36,048 nucleotides of DNA. Source: Archaeoglobaceae archaeon. GTDB lineage: Archaea > Halobacteriota > Archaeoglobi > Archaeoglobales > Archaeoglobaceae. Of the stretch, positions 18,269 to 27,542 are shown piece by piece; the stretch's first letter is position 1, and every line of letters starts with the position of its first letter. The stretch is taken from contig JASKJN010000010.1 in the NCBI GenBank assembly GCA_030153385.1, forward strand, positions 1 to 36,048, read 5' to 3'. The translations under genes and the position numbers were made by a program. Under the pieces are notes generated by a model that ran no database searches, had not been told where the DNA came from, and saw nothing but the letters and a program-made list of their open reading frames with translations.

Positions 18269-20999
18269 CTGCCAAAAACCGCAGGAAGGTTAGCCATTTC
18301 GCCAACTCCACAATACCTGCCTGTGGACGTGTCATATCAAAGGGATCTTTACTGTCAGCATGGGTGTCAAGAGCATTTGCAAGGCAAGCAAGTTTCTTTG
18401 CCCAGTCTTCAGCTTCTTTTTCGGAAAGGCCTGGTTTCTTCCGTCTCAAAAGTAAACGCTTGATTTCTGCTTCTTGGGCCTTTCTCTCCAATTCTGCCAA
18501 CATAAACGATTCTCTCATCAAGTCACTTGCAAACCCACGTGCAATTTTATCTCGCATCAATTCCGCAAAATCCAGCAACAATTGCAGGGTGTCATTGATA
18601 CCTTGTTCAGGATAAGAAAACTTTGCACCCATCTGCACTTGCTCTCCTGAGCGCTTGAGCCATCTTATGCAAATGGCGTTGCGACCATAGTGTTTTTTGG
18701 CATTTTTCTCAGCCTCTTGTCCTTGACGGAGCACATCATGAAGCGGGTGCAAGCGGTGGGCGACAACAATGCCAACACTGGCTGTTGCTCTGTTTCCCAT
18801 TGTGAGCAACTGCCTTCCTTGCCAGTCCACCCAACCTGTCCACTTTTGACCACCAAGCTCTACAAAGACGTCTTTGTCTCGCAATTCCGCTTCACCTGAG
18901 AACAACGCTCGCAATTTGTGAGCAGCAGGCAATGCATCCCTAAGGGGTAAGAGAGCGAGCACATCATCCCCGCCAGCATAAACGAGCCTTCCAGCATAAA
19001 GTTCCTCAACGACGAACGGCACAAAGTTCAGAGCGAAGTTAGCAAGTGCCATACTTATGGATGCGTGAAGGGAAGGCGACATCAACCGTCTTGTTTCAAG
19101 CATTTGTTGCCGTTGAGAGTCGTGAGCAAGTTGTTCACGAACCTCTGCGTGCAAAATTTCGGCGAATTTGGGTAAGCCCTCATGCGTTCCACTCAGCCAT
19201 TTACCCATCTCGTCACCATCCATGAATAGAACAGCGTAGTAATCGGTTGGTTGAATTCCGACGGCTTCGTAAAGCTTTCGTAAAATCTCTTTTAGTCCTT
19301 CTGCCCCCTCTTTTCTCAACCCGATGCCATGCACTCGTTTAAGGCGCTCTGGATCATAACTTTCGGTGAACAACCATTCACCATCGAATTCCAACAGCTT
19401 TTCTGCCACTCCATCTACTGCTGTTTTCTTCAACTTAGGAATATCCATGCCTCCGCGAGCAATCTTTTCCAGATCTTTGTTTTTGTCGATCCTTTCCAGC
19501 AATTCAGCAACAAATGCTTTTGCATATTTCCATCTCTCAAATAGCGTTTCCACAAAATTGGCAGCGGCGATGCTGTCAGTGGATGGGAATTCAGTGGGGA
19601 TATTTAGATCTTTTTCGAAGACGAACTTTGCAGCGAAACGCTTGATCGTGCAGATAGCGCATAGCCTTTCACGACCATCGGCGGCTATATCACCAGGGAA
19701 GTTCTTCGCCACTTTCTGCCAGAATTCCTTTTCTTTGTTCCACCAGTCATGCTCAATCTGCTCTCCTAAATCGCTCAAAACCTGCCGTTCACCACAAATT
19801 GAGCATTTTCCTGCAGGCTCTTCGATTGCATTGAAATTTCGCAATGCTTTTCGTGCCCCCAGTGCTTTTTCAGTCAATTCATAGCACGCATCATAGACAG
19901 AACCAAGATTGGGCTCATAAGCACCCTTTGCTTCTTTAAGCCACTTTACAAATCGATCGCTGCCCGTCAGTTGTTGATAACGCTCAGCGATTTTTTGAGC
20001 GGTTTCATCCCACTTGTAAATCGCCCAGTAAACTTCTGGAAACTGCTCCAATTGACGCTCCCAAATGGTCTTTGAAGCTTCAAATTCAGGAACTTTTTGG
20101 CGAATTTCTTCCCAAACTTGCTCTGCCAATCGTCGCCATTCGTTACGTACCGCTTCTTCTGCTTGTTTTGCCAAATCTTCTGCCTGTTCAGCTGGCACGA
20201 TGGCGAAGAAGCGGTTGGGTAAAGTGGCAAGACGAAGTTGTTCTGGTGAAGGTTTTTCAGATAGCACTCGTTTTTCATACAACCAATAATCAACAAGTGG
20301 TTGGTAAAGCAGCGATGGATAGATCACGTGATCAGGTCCGAGTTTTTCAGCGATAACCTTGATTGCATGCCAGGTTAAGTAAGAAAGCAGAAAACTGCCC
20401 ATCCAAAGGTCACGGGTTTTACGAGCTGAAGAGATGAAACTTTGAACTGGTCCGATTGTGAACACAAGTGTTGCGGGCTCAGGACAGTTGGCAAAAGCGC
20501 TCGTAACACGGGCATGATGGAGCAGTGGATGATCAGGAATGCGGGTATCGGCGGGAAGCAAACTCCAAGGCACGCTTGCATCATTTTTGGCGAGTTCCTC
20601 TTCCAAGCATCGCCAGAAGAGCAGAAAACGCTTTTTCGGGTCATTGGTTTTTTGGCTTAAAGCCTTGACAACTTCGGCTTGAGCCTTGGATGATTTTTGC
20701 GATTCAACATGGAGCGAAGCCTTTTGAGCAGATAGCGGGTGGATGATGCAATCGCTGGGTGCAAGAGTACCCTTGGGGAAATTCAGCCTATCTGCAGCCG
20801 ATGCAATGGTGTCTGCCCGTTTAGCAGCATCCACCCATTTTGATGGTATGTTTGTCGGCTGGACATCTGGTAATCCATGCAACGCAAATTTCCTAAGCTC
20901 CTTAGATCGCTCTTCATGGCCTGGAATGTCCAGCACCTTATCAGGAGGATCGTGAAGCAGGGCTACTAACTTTCTTTGCCACCAATGAGCGTTCACCAA
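18240..20999 (-). CDS. cmr2: Cas10/Cmr2 with intact GGDD palm motif
   Basis: LVALLHDPPDKVLDIPGHEERSKE (HD-like), FTIGPVQSFISSARKTRDLWMGSFLLSYL, zinc-binding CSICGE..CAICTIK, YAGGDDVLALLPL. Confidence 0.95.
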   Translation of the reverse strand: MVNAHWWQRKLVALLHDPPDKVLDIPGHEERSKELRKFALHGLPDVQPTNIPSKWVDAAKRADTIASAADRLNFPKGTLAPSDCIIHPLSAQKASLHVESQKSSKAQAEVVKALSQKTNDPKKRFLLFWRCLEEELAKNDASVPWSLLPADTRIPDHPLLHHARVTSAFANCPEPATLVFTIGPVQSFISSARKTRDLWMGSFLLSYLTWHAIKVIAEKLGPDHVIYPSLLYQPLVDYWLYEKRVLSEKPSPEQLRLATLPNRFFAIVPAEQAEDLAKQAEEAVRNEWRRLAEQVWEEIRQKVPEFEASKTIWERQLEQFPEVYWAIYKWDETAQKIAERYQQLTGSDRFVKWLKEAKGAYEPNLGSVYDACYELTEKALGARKALRNFNAIEEPAGKCSICGERQVLSDLGEQIEHDWWNKEKEFWQKVAKNFPGDIAADGRERLCAICTIKRFAAKFVFEKDLNIPTEFPSTDSIAAANFVETLFERWKYAKAFVAELLERIDKNKDLEKIARGGMDIPKLKKTAVDGVAEKLLEFDGEWLFTESYDPERLKRVHGIGLRKEGAEGLKEILRKLYEAVGIQPTDYYAVLFMDGDEMGKWLSGTHEGLPKFAEILHAEVREQLAHDSQRQQMLETRRLMSPSLHASISMALANFALNFVPFVVEELYAGRLVYAGGDDVLALLPLRDALPAAHKLRALFSGEAELRDKDVFVELGGQKWTGWVDWQGRQLLTMGNRATASVGIVVAHRLHPLHDVLRQGQEAEKNAKKHYGRNAICIRWLKRSGEQVQMGAKFSYPEQGINDTLQLLLDFAELMRDKIARGFASDLMRESFMLAELERKAQEAEIKRLLLRRKKPGLSEKEAEDWAKKLACLANALDTHADSKDPFDMTRPQAGIVELAKWLTFLRFLAGGEYGSSGT

Positions 21000-22171
21000 T
21001 TTTTCACCTCCAAAAAAGGCGCAATCTGATGCTCTAAATGACTCAGAAAATTATTCAACAAATTATCGCTCGGTTGCTCAGTGAAAACCTTTTGATCATC
21101 GTAACGTAGTTGCAAGCGTTCGTTTTCAGGCAAAAATTGCGAATGGAAGTGGATTAGAACAAGCACAAATTTGCCGTTAGCAAGTTTTGTCACTCGCACG
21201 ATAAGCGGGGATGCTCTCCGATTATGTTTTTCACCTTCTAATGTCGCACGCTTTTTAAGTGAGCTGAAGTAAAAGACGATAGGCAAGCCGAAGACAGCCC
21301 GCTGAACGGATTCCAGTTCGTCGCTACCTTGAAGGACGGCTTTCACATTGCTGTAATCAGGTTGACGACGATTGCGGAATTGCTGCATCACTTGACCGAA
21401 AGTGTCAAGAGCTTCTGCCCAGTTGTTAAATTCGTGATTAATGATATTTATTCTGCAATAGTTGGGATGCAAGATATCAAAAGAGGGGGTTGCTTGAAAA
21501 CTCAATGATAATGAACCGTTGAAAGTTTCGGCTGCCCATTTTCGCAACTTGTGCAATCCATCTTGCAATGTCTCTTGAAGTTGCTTTGGTGTTTGAGCTT
21601 GGACAGTCAATGATGGTAACGATGGCTCGTTCCAGTCGGTAGAAACTACTTGTAAATTCCCACCTCCTTTCCTCGACCGCATCCCCAAACCGCCTAAGTG
21701 TGTGAGCAACCAAAGCGCTGCGTAAGCAGCTTGCAAGGCCTTTGCGTCCTGAACTCCATTCCTCTGGCGGATAGTGCAAGTGAATCGAAGACCATCTGCA
21801 ACGGCTTGACGCTCTCGTTCACTGCCAACTCCGCGTGCCCCGAAGAACAGGTAACCAATGCCTTTTCGGTCGCGACCTTTTCGGTCACGAGAAATTTGAG
21901 AGTAACTAACTTTGCTCAGGTAAGGGTGAGATAATTGTAACACAACTGATGAAGCATGTTCGGTGCTGCCAAAGACTTGACTTTCATAGCGAAAGATATC
22001 ATCTGGCTTATCGCCCAAAACTCCGCCAAGCAACGCTCGGAACCAGAAACGCAGTGCTCCACGAAAAGATGCTGCCCTTAGCTCTGGCTCGTCTCGTGGG
22101 TCTCGTGGATTAGAGCCACCTAAAAACAGCGGTGTGACAGTTTCCAAAGTAGCTCGAAATTTTGAAATCAT
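20993..22171 (-). CDS. cmr1: Type III-B RAMP Cmr1
   Basis: MISKFRATLETVTPLFLGGSNPRD..ELRAASFRGALRFWFRALLGG; GMRSRKGGGNLQVVS; first gene of the operon (ATG 22171; upstream in-frame GTG 22174). Confidence 0.93.
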   Translation of the reverse strand: MISKFRATLETVTPLFLGGSNPRDPRDEPELRAASFRGALRFWFRALLGGVLGDKPDDIFRYESQVFGSTEHASSVVLQLSHPYLSKVSYSQISRDRKGRDRKGIGYLFFGARGVGSERERQAVADGLRFTCTIRQRNGVQDAKALQAAYAALWLLTHLGGLGMRSRKGGGNLQVVSTDWNEPSLPSLTVQAQTPKQLQETLQDGLHKLRKWAAETFNGSLSLSFQATPSFDILHPNYCRINIINHEFNNWAEALDTFGQVMQQFRNRRQPDYSNVKAVLQGSDELESVQRAVFGLPIVFYFSSLKKRATLEGEKHNRRASPLIVRVTKLANGKFVLVLIHFHSQFLPENERLQLRYDDQKVFTEQPSDNLLNNFLSHLEHQIAPFLEVKNW

Positions 22172-22190
22172 CACTTATAAGTAAAAAATA

Positions 22191-22395
22191 CTAATTTAAA
22201 AATTTTGTGTCTAAAGCTTCAAAGTGAACTATCGTTGAGCTGCCATATATCTTTCTTAACACATCCGAAAGTTCATCTCTGCTTTTGAAGCTGACTTTGC
22301 ATCTTGGTCGCTCAATACAACTACTTTTTTCTTCTCTTTTTAAATCTCATCTTCTGCGTACTTGCAAACTGCTCATATAGGATTATAGCATCGAA
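22191..22395 (-). pseudogene. Short degraded coding remnant of unknown family
   Basis: Reverse-strand reading FDAIILYEQFASTQKMRFKKRR (frame A) then SSCIERPRCKVSFKSRDELSDVLRKIYGSSTIVHFEALDTKFLN* (frame B), separated by a frameshift in an A-rich run. Confidence 0.3.
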
Positions 22396-22497
22396 CAGCT
22401 ATTGTGGGGCGCATGGAATACGGTTTACTTCTAACCAAAAGTATATGCCATAGGTTCCATATCGAGAGCTAATTATTTCCAGACAAGAAAGATACTC

Positions 22498-22812
22498 TTG
22501 CAGGACGTGATTTCCGTTGGTTCAGCTGGCTTCAAAAGCAGGGGATATGGCGAGGTAGAGATAAAAATTGAAAAGCTGAGATTTATACTACCTTCATGCC
22601 CGACAAAGGGTAAATTTGAAGTAGAAAGGCTTTTAGGGCCAGATGGTGAAGAAAAGGTGGAATTTGAGCTTTTAGATAATAAAGTGAAAATAAATGGTGT
22701 TGAAGTTTCAGCAAAAATCTCAGAAAATCCAGCCTTTTTTGGTGCAGAGATCTCAATAGAAGGAGAGAAAATAAATGAAATTTTCCAGAAACTGCTGGAG
22801 GGACTGAAATGA
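22498..22812 (+). pseudogene. C-terminal part of a Cas7-like RAMP protein, 5' truncated
   Basis: LQDVISVGSAGFKSRGYGEVEIKIEKL resembles the C-terminal glycine-rich RAMP loop; no ATG start, no N-terminal RAMP half; stop overlaps ATG of the next gene (ATGA). Confidence 0.55.
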
Positions 22813-23974
22813 GCTATTACGAATTCTTAAGAGTAGATTCAACAAGAAGAGCATGTGAATATAAGGGAAAAAATTCTGTGAAAGTAGAGCAGTAGTTAAA
22901 ACAATTCATGAAATAGAGGTAAAATTCAAATCTATAAGCGAGATTCACGTTGGAAGTGGAAGAAAGAGGTTTCAGGATGGAAAGATCTTGTTGGTCCACA
23001 TTAAAGATTCCAATGGTTTTCCTGTTATTCCTGCATCGAGCTTTAAAGGTGCTGTTTCAACAAACTTCTTAGCTCTATCTGGCGATTCAAAACTCACATC
23101 AAACCTTTTTGGTGCCCCAGGATACCTATCCAAGGTTTTCTTTCACGATATTAAAGCATCTAATCCAAAGACTGTCTTCAAAGAAGTTCTGAGACTATGG
23201 CAACCAAATATCAGAAAACAAAACCATGTGAAATTTTATATAAGAAGGGCACTAAAAACAAAATTTTTTGGAATTGCAGAATGCATACCAAGAGACACTA
23301 TATTGAGCGCGAAAATAGTTGGGCATAATTTAAACGATGTTGAGATGGGGGGCATACTTTGCTCTCTTGGCTATGGCTTTGAAGATGCCACATTCAAAAT
23401 TGGTTACGCTAAGCCACAAGGATTCGGCCAGATGATTCTAAATGATTTGAAAATCTACAGATACAACTTTAACGGCTTCAAATTAGAAAAAATAGAAGAG
23501 GAGAGAGATGCATTTGTTGAAAAGTTCAGGGAGCATGTAGAGAGGAGAGGATTTAGATGCAAGAGCCAAGATAGTATTTGCAAAGGTGATTTGATGGACC
23601 CAAAAAAAGCTGCAAAGGACCTCTACAGCGAGCTTTTTGGAGTCTCCAGCAATCCAGAAATAAAAAGCAGAATTCACGGTGCTGTAGCCAAAGCGATAAG
23701 GTATGCAAGCTATGATCTGCGTATAGCAAAAAACTATGAAGTGATATTAAAAGAGTGTTTGCAGATGGCTTTTGTGGATGGGAGAATAGTTGACAGAGCT
23801 GGATTAGGCGAATCTTCAAAGGTAATAGATGATGTCATATCAAAATTGATGCCCAGAATTAAGGGCAAAGATCTGGACTGGATATACAGGTTCTTTGGAT
23901 ACTATATCATGATCGAAGAGATCGAGAAGAAAAAGAAAGAAGAGAGCGAAAAAGGAAAAGATAAGGTGGGGTAA
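22809..23974 (+). pseudogene. Type III RAMP-superfamily protein with a frameshift in an A6 run (22868-22873)
   Basis: ATG 22809 MSYYEFLRVDSTRRACEYKG..; adding one A joins to KKFCESRAVVKTIHEIEVKFKSISEIHVGSGRKRFQDGKILLVHIKDSNGFPVIPASSFKGAVSTNFLALSG (RAMP N-terminal motifs). The supplied ORF at 22988 starts on an internal TTG. Confidence 0.72.
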
Positions 23975-24721
23975 ATGAAGACTGCAGTTATAGCTCCTCT
24001 CGGCCTAAGTCCACCGGTTGTAACAAGCTTTATTGAAGGAATTGGTGTGAAAGTAAATGATCTCGTAGTTCTAACTACCGAAAATGAGGATGTAAAGGCT
24101 GGATTTGAGCTTATAAGAGTGGGAATGAGCCTGAAATATCCAAAAATCAGAGTTCATGAAGTAACGCTTCCATTTGAAGATGTGAACACAACTGAAGACA
24201 ATCTCAGATTCATGTCGATATGTGCAAAGGTTATCAGAGAAGAGAGGGAAAAATACGGATGCGATAAAATCATTCTTAACATTGCTGGTGGCAGGAAAAA
24301 CATGTGCATAACCCTTTCATTGCTCGGGCAGATAATGGGCGTTGATGGAGTTTACCATGTTGTAAGCAAGGATATCAGAGTCGTAAACGAACTCCTTGAG
24401 AGGCTGAGAGAAGATATAAGGATGATCGCAAAAGTAGAAGAGAAGGAAGAGAAGATAAAAATTTACAGAGAGAAGGAAAGGTACTTCAACAGTCTTCTTT
24501 TCCCGGATAGAAAGGATTACGAAATAGTCAGAATCCCCACGCTACCTTATCCAAAAGACTACTTGGCAAGAATTGTAACACTTACACTCCAAGATGTTGA
24601 AAGTCTTTCGAATGAAGAGAAGAGAATGCTTGAATCCCACGGAATTTTAGAGAAAGTTGGTACAAAGTTCAGGATTACGGAGTATGGAAGAAAATTTTTG
24701 GAAGTGCTGATCGGGCGATGA
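23975..24721 (+). CDS. CARF-domain protein (Csx14/NE0113-like) with C-terminal winged-helix region
   Basis: MKTAVIAPLGLSPPVVTSFIEGIGVKVNDLVVLTTEN.., KIILNIAGGRKNMCITLSLLGQ; C-terminal MLESHGILEKVGTKFRITEYGRKFL wHTH-like. Confidence 0.72.
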   Translation: MKTAVIAPLGLSPPVVTSFIEGIGVKVNDLVVLTTENEDVKAGFELIRVGMSLKYPKIRVHEVTLPFEDVNTTEDNLRFMSICAKVIREEREKYGCDKIILNIAGGRKNMCITLSLLGQIMGVDGVYHVVSKDIRVVNELLERLREDIRMIAKVEEKEEKIKIYREKERYFNSLLFPDRKDYEIVRIPTLPYPKDYLARIVTLTLQDVESLSNEEKRMLESHGILEKVGTKFRITEYGRKFLEVLIGR

Positions 24722-25917
24722 TCGTCCAAATATGTGGCGATCCAAAGCAGTATTCCAAAGTGAATTTCAAAATAGGAGAAAAAGAGGTTGAAAGTTGTTT
24801 TTGCTCAGAAGTTCTCAGGGAACTCAGAAATGAAGAAGTCGTACTTTTTGCACCAAAAAGCCTGATAGAAAAGAATGAAATAGGGAGCATCGAAGTTCTG
24901 AAAGATAAAATCTCAGAGAAGGGGCTTAAATCTTTTGAAATCTTCGAAATACCTTCAGTTGGAATTTATGGAGAAAGAAGATACTACGCAAAGTTCGACG
25001 ACGTTTTAGCTTCGATTTTTCTAAAAATCTTTGAGAAGAGACCAAAAAGCATTCTTGTAGATCCATCCACTGGCCAAAACTTTTACAGCATAGCTTTGCT
25101 CGAAGCTGTTAGAAGTTACGCAACATACAGAAAACTCGAAAGAATTCTTCAAGACGGGGGCGATTTTGAAGCTAAAATGGTCTCCTATCCGCCCATAATC
25201 AGAGATCTTACAAAAACTGCAGAAGTTGAGTTTCATAAAATTCCAGCCAAAGCATTCTTTTCTTTTCCAGAAAACACAAATTTGGACGAAATAATCATCA
25301 GCAAAAATGCAAAAGCTAAAGAAGAGATTGGAAAAAAGTACCATAATTCAAAATCTGATTTCAGAAAATTGCTTATAGAAACAAAGATAGCTTTCAATGC
25401 AATCCGCTACAACGTGCCTCTCGCTTTTTATGAGCTGGTAAACTTCGAATTCAAAATTGATGACATCGAGAGGAGCATATTTGAGATGGCAAAAGAGGTC
25501 GTGGAGAGAGAAGTAAACCTGAGGTTCGTCGTTCTTTCAGAGGTTTTCTACGTCACGGCAATGGCGAAGAGCTTCCAAGAATTCAAGAAATCTTTGTCTG
25601 AGCCATGCACAGATGAGATAAAGGAGAAATTTTCAGAAGTTTATAAAAAAGTAGGATTAGATGTCAATGGGCGCTTCCTTGAGAGGGATATTTCGGAAAT
25701 AAAGGGGGAGCTGAAGAACAAAAAGGTTGGAGAGAAAGGAAAACTAAAAGAAATTAAAGGAACTAAAGGAAGCAGCGATATAGAAAGAAACTTCTTCGCT
25801 CACAGCGGATTTTTATATGAGTATACTGAGTTCGAAATCAAAGAACAGGAAATTTGCCTTTACTGGATAAAAGATAAGCATAGAGAAATAAAAAATTGGT
25901 TTAAAAAATTGGAATAA
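24718..25917 (+). CDS. Csx1-family CARF-HEPN ribonuclease
   Basis: ILVDPSTGQNFYSIALLEAVRSYATYR (CARF-like) and C-terminal ERNFFAHSGF (R-x4-H HEPN motif). Confidence 0.75.
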   Translation: MIVQICGDPKQYSKVNFKIGEKEVESCFCSEVLRELRNEEVVLFAPKSLIEKNEIGSIEVLKDKISEKGLKSFEIFEIPSVGIYGERRYYAKFDDVLASIFLKIFEKRPKSILVDPSTGQNFYSIALLEAVRSYATYRKLERILQDGGDFEAKMVSYPPIIRDLTKTAEVEFHKIPAKAFFSFPENTNLDEIIISKNAKAKEEIGKKYHNSKSDFRKLLIETKIAFNAIRYNVPLAFYELVNFEFKIDDIERSIFEMAKEVVEREVNLRFVVLSEVFYVTAMAKSFQEFKKSLSEPCTDEIKEKFSEVYKKVGLDVNGRFLERDISEIKGELKNKKVGEKGKLKEIKGTKGSSDIERNFFAHSGFLYEYTEFEIKEQEICLYWIKDKHREIKNWFKKLE

Positions 25918-25935
25918 AAATCAACCCCAAATAGA

Positions 25936-26434
25936 GAGTTTTTCAATCCAAAAAATGGATGTATACCTTTAAGTATTCTCAATAAGTTCAAAGAGCTATG
26001 GCCATAAGGAGGGTTTATGATGGCTGAAAATGGTAACAACGGAAATAAGAAATTAATCCGGGGTTTTATTTTTGCAACCACGAGAAGAACAGAGGATAAA
26101 AGCTTAAACAGGCTTATTTTTAGAACTGACAGGGTTTATGGCCCAATAGTTATTAGAATGAGAAGGGGAGACCTCTTTTTTAAATAATGTGGAAACAAAC
26201 GTTCTAAATGGAGTTTTTAAAGCTGTCTCGGACGGGATAATGAGGCTAAGAGATGCGGAAAGGATATTGAAAAATTTTGAGATAAAGAGAAATGCACCGT
26301 TCCTTGGAGAGAGCTTTTAGATTTTTCTGGACTTGTTTATCTCTAAGTCCAAGACTGAAAAGATCGAGGATGAAACTGAATTAATTTTGCGAGAAATAGA
26401 AAAAATTAAGAAAAGAATCGGCGAGAGATATTGA
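25936..26434 (+). pseudogene. DCD (development and cell death)-like domain protein, multiply disrupted
   Basis: Conceptual reading KNGCIPLSILNKFKELWP*GGFMMAENGNNGNKKLIRGFIFATTRRTEDKSLNRLIFRTDRVYGPIVIRMRRGDLF/FLNNVETNVLNGVFKAVSDG..; in-frame TAA 26005-26007, frameshift in T6 26176-26181, TAG 26318-26320. Confidence 0.55.
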
Positions 26435-26760
26435 AGAGGAGATTCCGTTCGTTGAAAGCACAACTCTTTGGGATTTTACGAGACAGAGTTATGGAATGGC
26501 TCCTAAGGGTGATAATAAATATCCTGGAGTCACACCAGCGCTTGTTATACACAACATGATCTGGAGATATACCGATCCCGGCGATCTGGTCGTGGATCCG
26601 ATGGCGGACGCGGGACAACTTACGATGTTTGTAAAGAGGAGAAACGCAGATGTATTTGCTACGAAATAGTCCCGAAACTGCTAGAGGTTATAAAAAATGA
26701 TTCGAGGAAAATACCGCTCAAGGACAACTCGGTAGACATTGTCTTCGTCGATCTTTCTAC
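26433..26760 (+). pseudogene. DNA methyltransferase (N4/N6 type) remnant, frameshifted and truncated
   Basis: EEIPFVESTTLWDFTRQSYGMAPKGDNKYPGVTPALVIHNMIWRYTDPGDLVVDPMA / G.GTTYDVCKEEKRRCICYEIVPKLLEVIKNDSRKIPLKDNSVDIVFVDLST; frameshift near 26605; catalytic DPPY position reads DLST. Confidence 0.75.
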
Positions 26761-26864
26761 TTGTAAATGGCTTTTCAAGGACTTCCTTTGCACTCGCTTG
26801 GATTAAATCCTTCTCTTTGATCAAGTGGGCGGTTATTCCCTTCAATCACTCCCATTTTATAATC

Positions 26865-27542
26865 CTATCGAAACTCAGGTTTTCTGAATTTTGCGGAAGA
26901 ATCACTACCAACTATGACCGCATCGATAAGTTCCGAGGTAAATACACCATTTTCAACTATACCAGCGATCGAATTCAGCTCCGCCTCAATGGCCTCGGGA
27001 TCGCTAAGCACACCAAAATCGCAGTCTATAATGAAATTTCCGTTGTCTGTTATCAATGGGCCAACCTTTCCTTTTCCTTCTCTCAGCTTGGGCTTGCAGA
27101 TCGAAGAAAGCTTTTTAAAAACGTATCCGTAGGCAAATGGCAAAACCTCGATGGGAACTGGCATTGAAAGCTTTTCAACGAGTTTTGACTCATCCACTAG
27201 TATGAAAACCTTTTCGCTTGCATGAGCCAAGATCTTTTCCCTTGTCAAGGCTGCTCCACCGCCCTTTATGCAGTTAAGCTGTGAATCGACCTGATCCGCG
27301 CCATCGATGCAAATATCTGGCTGTCTCTCCGCAAGATCCGTGAGTATTATACCATTTCTAAGCCCGACGAGCATTGCTTGGTATGAACTCGGAATTCCGT
27401 ATATTCTCAGCCTCTCATTCCTTATCTTCTCCCCCAAGAGGTTAAGAAAAACTTCTACGGTGCTCCCACTTCCAATTCCAATAGTCATCTCATCCTTTAT
27501 TAGACTGAGCGCCAGCTTAGAAGCATTATATTTTCCATTCAT
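26865..27542 (-). CDS. rpiA: Ribose-5-phosphate isomerase A
   Basis: IGIGSGSTVEVFL, DICIDGADQVD, CIKGGGAALTREKI. Confidence 0.95.
   Translation of the reverse strand: MNGKYNASKLALSLIKDEMTIGIGSGSTVEVFLNLLGEKIRNERLRIYGIPSSYQAMLVGLRNGIILTDLAERQPDICIDGADQVDSQLNCIKGGGAALTREKILAHASEKVFILVDESKLVEKLSMPVPIEVLPFAYGYVFKKLSSICKPKLREGKGKVGPLITDNGNFIIDCDFGVLSDPEAIEAELNSIAGIVENGVFTSELIDAVIVGSDSSAKFRKPEFR

Noticed and set aside
18251-20955. Multiple plus-strand ORFs opposite cmr2
   Set aside because: Shadow ORFs on the antisense of a clear Cas10 gene; same applies to ORFs opposite cmr1, cmr3-6, csx, cas3 and housekeeping genes.
22173-22182. 10-bp palindrome ACTTATAAGT as operator
   Set aside because: Short and AT-rich, immediately before the cmr1 start; could arise by chance, no second copy identified.
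22412-22471. Small ORF MEYGLLLTKSICHRFHIES as N-terminus of the truncated RAMP
   Set aside because: Too short and no RAMP motif; cannot be joined convincingly to 22498.
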